Below, in pieces: positions 39,613 to 48,474 of a stretch of 64,000 nucleotides of DNA. The DNA is from Pedobacter polaris (GTDB taxonomy: Bacteria; Bacteroidota; Bacteroidia; Sphingobacteriales; Sphingobacteriaceae). The notes under the pieces are model-generated. The model made no database searches and was not told the origin of the DNA. It worked only from the letters and a program-made list of their open reading frames with translations. Each line of letters starts with the position of its first letter. Position 1 is the first letter of the stretch. The position numbers and the translations under genes were made by a program. The DNA is taken from NCBI RefSeq assembly GCF_005116505.1, contig NZ_SWBR01000003.1, positions 372,001 to 436,000 on the forward strand, in the 5' to 3' direction.

Positions 39613-40263
39613 ATGTCTAACATAAAAGCGTGTATTTTTGATCTTGATGGCGTTATTGTTGATACTGCAGTGTATCATTATAAAGCATGGAGAAGATTAG
39701 CCAACCAATTGGGTTTTGATTTTACAGAAGAACAAAATGAAGAATTAAAAGGCATTAGTAGAATAGAGTCTTTAAAAATTATATTAAATTGGGGTGCTGT
39801 TAGCAAATCTGATAAGGAGATGCAAGAACTGGCCACCTTAAAGAACAATTGGTATGTAGAAATGATTACCAAAATGACGCCAGAGGAAATTTTGCCTGGA
39901 GCAAAAGAATTTTTGGAGTTAGTAAGGACTAATCATTACTTAACTGCTTTGGGTTCAGCAAGTAAGAATTCGGAAACTATATTAAAACAAATTGGCTTAA
40001 TGCATTTGTTTGATGCGTTGGTTGATGGAAATAAAGTAACAAAATCGAAGCCCAACCCAGAAGTATTTTTGGTGGGTGCTAAAGAATTAAACGTACAACC
40101 AGAAGAGTGTGTTGTTTTTGAAGATGCAATTGCAGGGATACAGGCTGCAAAAGCTGGAAACATGAAGGCAATTGGTATAGGTAGGGCAGCTGTTTTAAAT
40201 GAGGCAGACCTAGTTGTAGCTGGATTATTTGAAATGACTATTGAGAAAATGGAGAATTTATAA
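39613..40263 (+). CDS. pgmB: Beta-phosphoglucomutase
   Basis: A 216-residue HAD phosphatase-superfamily mutase. ATG 39613 was chosen; the frame from TTG 39598 would overlap the upstream gene. Motif I FDLDGVIVDTAVYHYKAW carries the phosphorylated Asp and the general acid Asp two residues later, with the cap segment EELKGISRIESL, motif II GSASKNS and motif III KSKPNPEVF plus FEDAIAGIQAA. It converts beta-glucose 1-phosphate to glucose 6-phosphate. The GH65 phosphorylase 5 bp downstream makes exactly that substrate, giving a compact two-step route. Confidence 0.93.
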   Translation: MSNIKACIFDLDGVIVDTAVYHYKAWRRLANQLGFDFTEEQNEELKGISRIESLKIILNWGAVSKSDKEMQELATLKNNWYVEMITKMTPEEILPGAKEFLELVRTNHYLTALGSASKNSETILKQIGLMHLFDALVDGNKVTKSKPNPEVFLVGAKELNVQPEECVVFEDAIAGIQAAKAGNMKAIGIGRAAVLNEADLVVAGLFEMTIEKMENL

Positions 40264-40268
40264 TTAGA

Positions 40269-42578
40269 ATGAAGAATTATATCAAGCATAACGAGTGGCA
40301 GATTATTGAAGAAGGATTTGATCCGCACTTAAACAAAATTTCTGAAAGCATTTTTAGTTTAGGTAATGGAAGAATGGGGCAGCGTGCCAATTTTGAAGAA
40401 ACTTATACTGGAGAAACTTTACAAGGTAATTATGTTGCCGGTGTTTATTACCCTGATAAAACTAGGGTAGGCTGGTGGAAAAATGGATATCCGGAATATT
40501 TTGCTAAAATTTTAAATGCAACCCATTGGATTGGCTTAACTATTACCATAAATGACGAAGTTTTAGATTTAAACACTTGTAAGGTGTTAAACTTTAGTCG
40601 GGTATTGGATATGCAACAGGGAACATTAACTCGAAAATTTATTGTTGAACTTAGTAACGGGAACGTTCTCGGAGTTGAAGCTATTCGTTTCTGTAGTATT
40701 GTTGATGATGAAGCTGGTGTAATAAAATATACCATTACTCCTCAAAATTTTGATGGAAAAATTACAGTAGAATCTAGCTTAGATGGGGATGTTAAAAATC
40801 AAGATTCTAATTACGATGAGAAGTTTTGGAATGAGATTAGCGCTAAACAAGTAGGGGATTGTGCATTATTAAACTTAGAAACAAAAAAGACTGCTTTTTG
40901 GGTAAGTTCAGCTATATATACAGCAATTTATCAAAATGAGAAAGACTTAGGATTAAAATCATCTTTCATAAGCAAAGAAAAATATGTAGCCCAACAATTT
41001 ACAGTTGATGTTAAAAAAGATCAATCGACCACTATTTATAAATTCGCTGTAAATCTATCTTCAGAAAATTATAAAAAAGAAGATTTAGAAACCACTACAA
41101 TCGCAACATTAAAAAGAGTAAAAGCAAAAGGTTTTAATCAGATGTTGGCCGAACAAGCAAAAGCTTGGGCAGTAAAATGGCAAAATGGAGATGTCATTAT
41201 TGAAGGAGATGTAGCTGCTCAACAAGCCATCAGGTTTAATATTTTCCAATTGCATCAAACTTATACAGGTGAAGACGCCCGATTAAACATTGGTCCGAAA
41301 GGATTTACTGGCGAAAAATACGGTGGCTCTACTTATTGGGATACAGAGGCCTATTGCTTGCCTTTTTACCTGGCCACTGCACCTCAACAAGTGGCAGAGA
41401 ACCTGTTGATCTACCGCTATAAACACTTAGAAAAAGCAATTGAGAATGCGGAAAAACTAGGTTTTAAAGATGGTGCAGCTTTATATCCCATGGTTACCAT
41501 TAATGGAGAAGAATGCCATAATGAATGGGAAATCACTTTTGAAGAAATCCATAGAAATGGAGCTATTGCTTTTGCTATTTTTAATTACATCCGTTATACT
41601 GCTGAGCAAAAATATTTGGCCGAATATGGTCTAGAAGTATTGATAGGTATCGCTCGTTTTTGGGCACAACGCATCAACTGGAGCATTGAAAAAGAGAAAT
41701 ATGTAATGCTTGGTGTTACAGGGCCTAATGAGTACGAAAATAATGTAAATAACAATTGGTACACCAGCACAATTGCAACCTGGTGCTTAAAATATACAAT
41801 TGAAGCAATTGGTTTGGTAAAAGCTGATGATGCAAAGAAATTAGAGCAGATTTTAACTAAAACGAAATTTGATACCGAAAAAGAAACCTCACATTGGAAA
41901 GACATTATAGAGAAAATGTTTTATCCTATAGATGAGAAGTTAGGTGTTTTCTTACAACAAGATGGATATTTAGACAAGGAGCAAATATTAGTTAAAGATT
42001 TACCAACTGTTGATAGACCATTGAATCAAAAATGGAGTTGGGACAGGATTTTGAGGTCATGCTTTATCAAGCAGGCTGATGTTTTGCAAGGAATTTATTT
42101 CTTTGAAGAAGATTATGATTTGACAACCATTCAGCGTAATTATGATTTTTATGAATCACGCACAGTGCATGAAAGTTCATTATCACCTTGTGTACATGCT
42201 ATTATTGCTGCAAAATTAGGAGATTTAGATAGGGCTTATGAGTTTTATTTACGCACCTCTCGTTTAGACTTAGATGATTATAACAATGACACAGAAGATG
42301 GTTTACACATTACTTCGATGGCCGGTACTTGGCTAAGTGTTGTTGAGGGCTTTGGTGGTATGCGTGTAAAGAACAATCAATTGCACCTTCATCCGGTATT
42401 GCCAGAAAAGTGGAAGTCTTATGCTTTTAAAATTGGGTTTAGACATACAATTATTACAGTTAAAGTTACCACAGAAAAAGTGAGCTTAACAAATGAAAGT
42501 GAGCATGAACTTAACCTAAATGTTTTTGGGAAAGAGGCTCATTTAAGTGCAAATGGAACTTTAGAAATTAATTCATAA
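40269..42578 (+). CDS. GH65 disaccharide phosphorylase (maltose phosphorylase type)
   Basis: A 769-residue cytosolic enzyme with the family layout: N-terminal beta-sandwich (about 1-270), (alpha/alpha)6 barrel and small C-terminal beta domains. The catalytic acid is Glu488 in TGPNEYENNVNNNWYT, at the same position number as in Lactobacillus maltose phosphorylase. TYWDTEAYCLPFYL and ESSLSPCVHAI are further GH65 marks. It phosphorolyses an alpha-glucosyl disaccharide to beta-glucose 1-phosphate and glucose. Maltose is the most likely substrate given pgmB, amylases and the symporter in the same operon; kojibiose or trehalose types are not excluded. Confidence 0.9.
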   Translation: MKNYIKHNEWQIIEEGFDPHLNKISESIFSLGNGRMGQRANFEETYTGETLQGNYVAGVYYPDKTRVGWWKNGYPEYFAKILNATHWIGLTITINDEVLDLNTCKVLNFSRVLDMQQGTLTRKFIVELSNGNVLGVEAIRFCSIVDDEAGVIKYTITPQNFDGKITVESSLDGDVKNQDSNYDEKFWNEISAKQVGDCALLNLETKKTAFWVSSAIYTAIYQNEKDLGLKSSFISKEKYVAQQFTVDVKKDQSTTIYKFAVNLSSENYKKEDLETTTIATLKRVKAKGFNQMLAEQAKAWAVKWQNGDVIIEGDVAAQQAIRFNIFQLHQTYTGEDARLNIGPKGFTGEKYGGSTYWDTEAYCLPFYLATAPQQVAENLLIYRYKHLEKAIENAEKLGFKDGAALYPMVTINGEECHNEWEITFEEIHRNGAIAFAIFNYIRYTAEQKYLAEYGLEVLIGIARFWAQRINWSIEKEKYVMLGVTGPNEYENNVNNNWYTSTIATWCLKYTIEAIGLVKADDAKKLEQILTKTKFDTEKETSHWKDIIEKMFYPIDEKLGVFLQQDGYLDKEQILVKDLPTVDRPLNQKWSWDRILRSCFIKQADVLQGIYFFEEDYDLTTIQRNYDFYESRTVHESSLSPCVHAIIAAKLGDLDRAYEFYLRTSRLDLDDYNNDTEDGLHITSMAGTWLSVVEGFGGMRVKNNQLHLHPVLPEKWKSYAFKIGFRHTIITVKVTTEKVSLTNESEHELNLNVFGKEAHLSANGTLEINS

Positions 42579-42590
42579 ATCTATAATCAA

Positions 42591-44414
42591 TTGAAAAACG
42601 TTATCAAAATAGCAATATCGATAGGCCTTTTTTGTGGCTTGTCTGCTTGTATAACAAAAAATAAACTAGAAATGTTAGATACAAATCAGACTACTACGGA
42701 GAAAATAGAAAATAAAAAATTGGTGATTTACCAAGTTTTTGTTCGTCATTTTGGAAATAAGAACACCACCAATAAATATTATGGTTCTATTGAAGAAAAT
42801 GGAAGTGGTAAGTTTAATGATATCAATGAAAAAGCCTTAAACGAACTTAAAAAACTAGGGGTAAATTATGTGTGGTTTACTGGTGTAATTGAGCATGCTA
42901 CCATGACAGATTATACCAAATATGGGATTAGAAAGGATGATCCTGATATCGTAAAAGGAATAGCTGGTTCGCCTTATGCCATAAAAGATTATTATGATGT
43001 TGATCCAGATTTAGCAGTAGATGTTAAGAATCGAATGACAGAATATGAAGCTTTAATTAAGCGCGCACATGAAGAAGGTTTAAAAGTTTTGATGGATTTC
43101 ATCCCCAATCATGTGGCAAGGACTTACCACTCTGATCAAAAACCTACTAATGTTGTAGATTTAGGCGCAACTGACGATACTACTCAAAGCTTCTTGCCTA
43201 CTAACGATTTCTATTATATTCCTAATCAAAAATTTATTGTTCCTGCAGCTTATAATCCAGGAGGAAACGAACTTTCTAGCCCCTTAAAAGATGGAAAATT
43301 TGAGGAAAATCCTGCTAGGGCAACGGGTAATAATGTATTTACTCATGCCCCAAAACTAGATGATTGGTTTGAAACCATTAAACTAAATTATGGATTAGAT
43401 ATTCAAAATAATACCAAGAGTTTTGTGCCTCATCCCCCTGTTTGGAAAAAGATGAGAGATATTTTAGCTTTCTGGGCATCAAAAGGTGTAGATGGATTTA
43501 GATGTGATATGGTAGAAATGGTACCAGTAGAATTTTGGAGTTGGGTAATTGCAGATTTAAGAAAGAAATATCCAAACCTGATTTTTATTGGAGAAGCCTA
43601 TGACAGAAATGAATACAAGAATTTTTTAGTGAATGGAAAATTTGATTTTTTGTATGACAAGGTAGGTTTATACGATGGCATTAAACGCCTAATTGTAAAC
43701 GATAATAATGCTACAGTAAAAGACATCAGCTTTGTTTGGCAGAAAGAAAGCAATGGCTTTTCACAACACATGTTGCGGTTCTTAGAAAATCACGATGAAA
43801 CAAGGATTGCCTCTAAAGATTTTGCTCAAAATCCATGGTACGCTATACCCGGCATGGTAGTTACTGCAACATTGTCATCAGGTCCGGTAATGATTTACAA
43901 CGGACAAGAGGTAGGGGAGCCTGCTCATGGAGTAGAAGGTTTTGGAGGGGATGATAGTCGCTCATCTATATTCGACTATTGGAGTTTACCGAGTCATCAA
44001 AAATGGATGAACGATGGTGCTTTTGATGGAGGAAAATTAAATGATGAAGAAAAAAAACTACGTCAGTTTTATACAAAATTATTAAACTTAGTTACTCATA
44101 ATGAAGCAATTTCAAATGGTAATTTCTATGAACTTTTGCAGGCTAATCAATCGTCAGCTGGCTTTAATGCTAAAGTTTATGCTTACCTAAGGTACACTGA
44201 AAATAAGCGTATTTTAATCTTGGCGAATTTTAATAGAACCGAAAGTAAGTTAATATTGAATTTGCCTAAAGATGTATTGGACACTTTTCAAATTAATGAT
44301 AAAGCCATCACTTTTACAGATTTATTAACTGAAGCTAAGTTTAAAACAGACAATATAAATAAGGGACTAAACTTAAATATGCCAGCAACAAGCGCTGTAA
44401 TCCTAGAATTTTAA
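42591..44414 (+). CDS. GH13 alpha-amylase lipoprotein
   Basis: A 607-residue protein read from TTG 42591, which preserves the lipoprotein signal (GLSAC, Cys20). The residues after Cys20 (ITKNKLEM) lack the acidic cluster seen in known Bacteroidota surface-export signals, so a periplasm-facing anchor is more likely. GH13 motifs are DFIPNHVART, GFRCDMVEMV with nucleophile Asp306, FIGEAYD with Glu335 and FLENHDETR with Asp402. A C-terminal beta domain completes it. It would degrade alpha-1,4-glucans to oligomers for uptake by the neighbouring symporter. A dispersed palindrome separates it from the next gene. Confidence 0.9.
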   Translation: MKNVIKIAISIGLFCGLSACITKNKLEMLDTNQTTTEKIENKKLVIYQVFVRHFGNKNTTNKYYGSIEENGSGKFNDINEKALNELKKLGVNYVWFTGVIEHATMTDYTKYGIRKDDPDIVKGIAGSPYAIKDYYDVDPDLAVDVKNRMTEYEALIKRAHEEGLKVLMDFIPNHVARTYHSDQKPTNVVDLGATDDTTQSFLPTNDFYYIPNQKFIVPAAYNPGGNELSSPLKDGKFEENPARATGNNVFTHAPKLDDWFETIKLNYGLDIQNNTKSFVPHPPVWKKMRDILAFWASKGVDGFRCDMVEMVPVEFWSWVIADLRKKYPNLIFIGEAYDRNEYKNFLVNGKFDFLYDKVGLYDGIKRLIVNDNNATVKDISFVWQKESNGFSQHMLRFLENHDETRIASKDFAQNPWYAIPGMVVTATLSSGPVMIYNGQEVGEPAHGVEGFGGDDSRSSIFDYWSLPSHQKWMNDGAFDGGKLNDEEKKLRQFYTKLLNLVTHNEAISNGNFYELLQANQSSAGFNAKVYAYLRYTENKRILILANFNRTESKLILNLPKDVLDTFQINDKAITFTDLLTEAKFKTDNINKGLNLNMPATSAVILEF

Positions 44415-44416
44415 TC

Positions 44417-44461
44417 CTTCGACTACGCTCAGAATGACTGTCAGTCTGAGCGTAGTCGAAG
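44417..44461. repeat. Dispersed palindrome with 16-bp perfect arms
   Basis: CTTCGACTACGCTCAG (44417-44432) and CTGAGCGTAGTCGAAG (44446-44461) are perfect inverted arms, with an inner ACTG/CAGT pair in the loop. This word is familiar to me as a very common interspersed repeat in Bacteroidota. It lies inside the operon and may stabilise or terminate the transcript partially. Confidence 0.85.
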
Positions 44462-44478
44462 ACTAACCAACTATAACC

Positions 44479-45891
44479 ATGACTGAATTTCAACGCAAGC
44501 CAAAACTTTCGTTTTGGAGTATTTTTAACATGAGCTTCGGCTTTCTGGGTATTCAATTCGGCTTTGCATTGCAAGGTGGGTTTATGTCTCGCATTTTTCA
44601 AACCTTAGGAGCAAGTCAAGACAGTATTCCCGCTTTATGGATTGCAGCACCCTTAACTGGTTTGTTGGTACAGCCAATTATAGGTTACATGAGTGATCGT
44701 ACATGGCACCCAAGATGGGGAAGGAGAAAACCATTTTTTTTAGTAGGAGCTATTTTAAGTACAATCGTTTTGTTTTTCTTACCAAATTCTCCTGTTTTAT
44801 GGGTTGCTGCAGGCTGTTTGTGGGTTTTAGATGCCTCTATCAATATCACAATGGAACCATTTAGAGCTTTGGTAGCTGATAAATTACCAGATTCTCAACG
44901 TTCATACGGTTTTGTAATGCAAACCCTCATTATTGGTGTAGGTACTTGGATTGCAAGTAATTTGCCATGGTTAATTAATCAATTAGGTGTTTCAAATGAA
45001 GCATTGCCAGGAATTATTCCAATGTCTGTAAAAATTGCATTTGCCATAGGCGGAGTTGTTTTTTTAGGGTCAGTATTGTACACCATTTTTACTACTTCAG
45101 AATATCCACCAGATGATTTAAAAGAGTTTAAAAAAGAAAATGAAGCAAGCAAAGGCTTTTTAAATGGTTTTAACGAGATATTTTATAGCATCGGCAAAAT
45201 GCCTAAAACCATGAAATTGTTAGGCGTAATACAGTTTTTTAGTTGGTTTGCCTTTTTTGCGATGTGGAGTTTAGCAACACCTGCATTAACTACTCACGTT
45301 TTTCATGCACCTGCTCCAGTAGAATCTGCTTTTAACATGGCAGATGAAGGTTCTAAAGCATTATTCATGGCTGCAAATAAAGCTTATAATAATGCGGCAG
45401 ATTTAGTAGGTTCTTATATGGGAATGTATGGTTTATCATCAATGGCGTTTGCTTTATTGCTTACCTTTTATGCGGCAAAAAGAAGCATAAATAGAAAATA
45501 CATCCACATGTTTAGTTTATTTGCTGGTGGTTTAGGTTTCATCTCTATGTATTTTATTCAAGAGCCATCGCAATTGATTTATTCTTTTATTTTAATTGGT
45601 ATTTCTTGGGGTAGTATCTTGTCCATGCCCTATGCAATGTTGTCTAGTGCTATAAATCCGAAAAAAATGGGGATTTATATGGGGATTTTTAATATGTTTA
45701 TTGTAATTCCGCAAATTATTGCTGCAACAGGTGGTTTAAACTATCTTTACCATGTAATTTTTGGTTCAGCGGTAATTAATGCTATGATTTTGGCAGGTAC
45801 TTCATTAATTATTGGGGGACTGGCCAACTTTTTGATTACAGATAAAAAAGTAATTACACATCAAGCGGAGGATACAGAAGTATGGAGTTAA
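44479..45891 (+). CDS. MFS sugar symporter (SLC45/GPH-like, probable maltose transporter)
   Basis: A 470-residue protein with about twelve membrane helices. The loop between helices 2 and 3 reads GYMSDRTWHPRWGRRKPFF, the signature found in sucrose/maltose proton symporters. A conserved DASINITMEPFRALVAD stretch follows in helix 4, and an extended middle region (about 225-320) links the two halves. The context of GH13, GH65 and GH31 enzymes makes maltose or short maltodextrins the likely cargo. It would bring oligosaccharides from the periplasm to the phosphorylase. Confidence 0.88.
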   Translation: MTEFQRKPKLSFWSIFNMSFGFLGIQFGFALQGGFMSRIFQTLGASQDSIPALWIAAPLTGLLVQPIIGYMSDRTWHPRWGRRKPFFLVGAILSTIVLFFLPNSPVLWVAAGCLWVLDASINITMEPFRALVADKLPDSQRSYGFVMQTLIIGVGTWIASNLPWLINQLGVSNEALPGIIPMSVKIAFAIGGVVFLGSVLYTIFTTSEYPPDDLKEFKKENEASKGFLNGFNEIFYSIGKMPKTMKLLGVIQFFSWFAFFAMWSLATPALTTHVFHAPAPVESAFNMADEGSKALFMAANKAYNNAADLVGSYMGMYGLSSMAFALLLTFYAAKRSINRKYIHMFSLFAGGLGFISMYFIQEPSQLIYSFILIGISWGSILSMPYAMLSSAINPKKMGIYMGIFNMFIVIPQIIAATGGLNYLYHVIFGSAVINAMILAGTSLIIGGLANFLITDKKVITHQAEDTEVWS

Positions 45892-45917
45892 CCGTGTTTT
45901 AAGAGATTTAAAAATTT

Positions 45918-48389
45918 ATGGAAGAAGGAAATAACAAAGACGAAAAGGAAATTATAGCCGCAGCATCAGAACATATTGAAGAAGAAATTATTCAACACCT
46001 TAATAATCCTGTTACTGACTTAAAGCCAATAGTAAAGCAATATTTAACTTCCGTAACAAAAGTTAAAAAAGAAGGCAATAGATTTTACTTTTCAGATGGG
46101 AACGCAAAAGTAGAAGTTAGGGTAGTAAGTGATGAAATTATCAGGGTTCGATTGGCACCACATGGTGTTTTTTTAGATGATTTTTCTTATGCTGTGCCTG
46201 TTGTAGATCAGAAAGTAACCACTTTCAGGTTAGAAGAAAATGATACCCATTATGCCATTTCTACAAATACAGTTACTTGTAAGGTTAGTAAAGAAGATTT
46301 TTTAGTCTCATTTACAGACAATACTAGTGGCATGTTGATGAGCCAAGATGCATCACCAATGCACTGGGAAGAGAATGTAGAATTTGGTGGCTATTATGTT
46401 TATGCAACCAAAGAATGTTTACCAGAAGAGAACTTTTTTGGTTTAGGAGATAAGTCTGGGAATATGAATTTGCGAGGTAGAAAATTCCAAAATTGGAATA
46501 CTGATGCTTATTCTTTCGGCTGGGATCAAGATCCATTGTATCGTACCATTCCTTTTTATATAGGCATACATCAAGGTGCTAGTTATGGTGTTTTCTTTGA
46601 TAATACTTTCCGCTCTTATTTTGATTTTGGAAATGAGAACAATTATAAAACCAGTTTTTGGGCAGATGGTGGTGAATTACAATATTATTATATTCATGGG
46701 CCACATATGATGGACGTTGTAAAACGCTATCAAACCTTAACTGGAACACATCAGTTGCCACCAAAATGGGCTTTGGGTTACCACCAATGTCGTTGGAGCT
46801 ATTATCCAGAAAGTAAAGTTAGAGAAGTAGCGCAAGGGTTTAGAGATAACAAAATTCCTTGTGATGCAATTTACCTAGACATCGATTATATGGATGGCTA
46901 TCGTTGCTTTACCTGGAACAAAAAATATTTTCCTGATCCTAAAAAAATGATCAAGGATTTATTGAACATCGGTATGAAAACCGTAGTCATGATAGATCCA
47001 GGAATTAAGGTAGATGATAATTATTGGGTATTTAAGGAAGGAAAGGAAAATAATTTCTTCTGTCGCCGTAGTGACGATTATTTTATGGAAGGTCATGTTT
47101 GGCCAGGCAGATGCCAATTTCCAGATTTTACCAATCCTACAGTTAGAGAATGGTGGGGTGGTTTATATAAAGAATTAGTAGACTTAGGCGTTGCCGGAGT
47201 TTGGAATGACATGAACGAGCCTGCTGTATTTGGTGCAGGAACTTTTCCTAATGATGTAAGACATAATTACGATGGTTATCGTGGTTCCCATCGTAAAGCG
47301 CATAATGTTTATGGTATGCAAATGGTGCGTTCTACTTACGATGGTTTAAAAAAGCTAATGCGTAATAAACGTCCATTTACCATTACAAGGGCAGGTTACT
47401 CAGGTATGCAACGTTACGCTTGTGTATGGACAGGAGATAATGTAGCAACATGGGAACACTTGAAATTAGGAAACATCCAATGTCAACGCATGTCTATTTC
47501 TGGAGTACCTTTCTGCGGAACAGATATTGGAGGTTTTAGTGGAGAGCCAGATGGTGAATTATTTACCCGCTGGATCCAGTTAGGAACTTTTTCTCCTTTT
47601 ATGAGAGCGCACTCTGCAGGTGATACTGCGGTACGTGAACCTTGGAGTTTTGGAGAACCATATACAGCCATTAACCGTAAGTTTATTGAATTGAGGTATC
47701 GCCTAATGCCGTATATCTATTCGGTATTCTGGGAACATTACCGTTACGGTTTTCCAATATTAAGGCCATTGGCAATGTTAGAGCAAGAAAACATTAGTAA
47801 CCATTTCCGTCAAGATGAATTTACTTTTGGAGACAAGATATTGGTTTGCCCGGTTTTAGAACAAGGCGCTGTTTCGAGAATAGTTTACTTGCCGAAAGGG
47901 CAGTGGTATAACTTCTGGACACATGAATTGTTGGTTGGTGAGAATGAATATAACATTGAGGCCCCTTTAGAAGATATGCCATTATTTGTGAGGGCTGGGT
48001 CTGTTATTCCAGAATACCCAGTAATGCAATATGTAGGCGAAAAACCAATTGATGAGGTTTGGTTAAATATTTATTATGCAGATTATGAGGTAAATTCATT
48101 CTTGTTTGAAGATCATGGAGATACTTTCGCCTACGAGCAAGATATTTATTTAGAGAAGAAATTTAGTGTTAGAGGAGATGGTAAAAGCTTGTTTATACAA
48201 CAAACTACAGAAGGATTATATACACCAAATTACGAGTTATATGATTATAATGTAATTGGCTTACCTTTTAAAGTAGGTAAAATATTTGTAGATGATAAAG
48301 AAGTAACTGATTTTAGTATTGATGATCGGAAACGTTTAAGATTTAAATCGAATAAGAACTTTATCCACATTAAAATTATAGGAGCTTAA
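45918..48389 (+). CDS. GH31 alpha-glucosidase
   Basis: An 823-residue enzyme without a signal peptide. The first about 40 residues are acidic and helical; then the GH31 N-terminal beta domain, catalytic barrel and C-terminal beta domains follow. The nucleophile is Asp431 in GVWNDMNEPAVFG, and RAGYSGMQRYACVWTGDN holds the acid/base region. DIDYMDGYRCFTWN and FCGTDIGGFSGEPDGEL are further signatures. It would release glucose from the non-reducing ends of imported oligosaccharides in the cytosol. It lies 26 bp after the symporter. Confidence 0.92.
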   Translation: MEEGNNKDEKEIIAAASEHIEEEIIQHLNNPVTDLKPIVKQYLTSVTKVKKEGNRFYFSDGNAKVEVRVVSDEIIRVRLAPHGVFLDDFSYAVPVVDQKVTTFRLEENDTHYAISTNTVTCKVSKEDFLVSFTDNTSGMLMSQDASPMHWEENVEFGGYYVYATKECLPEENFFGLGDKSGNMNLRGRKFQNWNTDAYSFGWDQDPLYRTIPFYIGIHQGASYGVFFDNTFRSYFDFGNENNYKTSFWADGGELQYYYIHGPHMMDVVKRYQTLTGTHQLPPKWALGYHQCRWSYYPESKVREVAQGFRDNKIPCDAIYLDIDYMDGYRCFTWNKKYFPDPKKMIKDLLNIGMKTVVMIDPGIKVDDNYWVFKEGKENNFFCRRSDDYFMEGHVWPGRCQFPDFTNPTVREWWGGLYKELVDLGVAGVWNDMNEPAVFGAGTFPNDVRHNYDGYRGSHRKAHNVYGMQMVRSTYDGLKKLMRNKRPFTITRAGYSGMQRYACVWTGDNVATWEHLKLGNIQCQRMSISGVPFCGTDIGGFSGEPDGELFTRWIQLGTFSPFMRAHSAGDTAVREPWSFGEPYTAINRKFIELRYRLMPYIYSVFWEHYRYGFPILRPLAMLEQENISNHFRQDEFTFGDKILVCPVLEQGAVSRIVYLPKGQWYNFWTHELLVGENEYNIEAPLEDMPLFVRAGSVIPEYPVMQYVGEKPIDEVWLNIYYADYEVNSFLFEDHGDTFAYEQDIYLEKKFSVRGDGKSLFIQQTTEGLYTPNYELYDYNVIGLPFKVGKIFVDDKEVTDFSIDDRKRLRFKSNKNFIHIKIIGA

Positions 48390-48474
48390 CCCTTAGTTAA
48401 TTGTTATATTGTAAGCACTGTCAAGCCTTGATAGGTGGTGCACCGACCAGAATTAAATTGTAATAGAACTGAAC

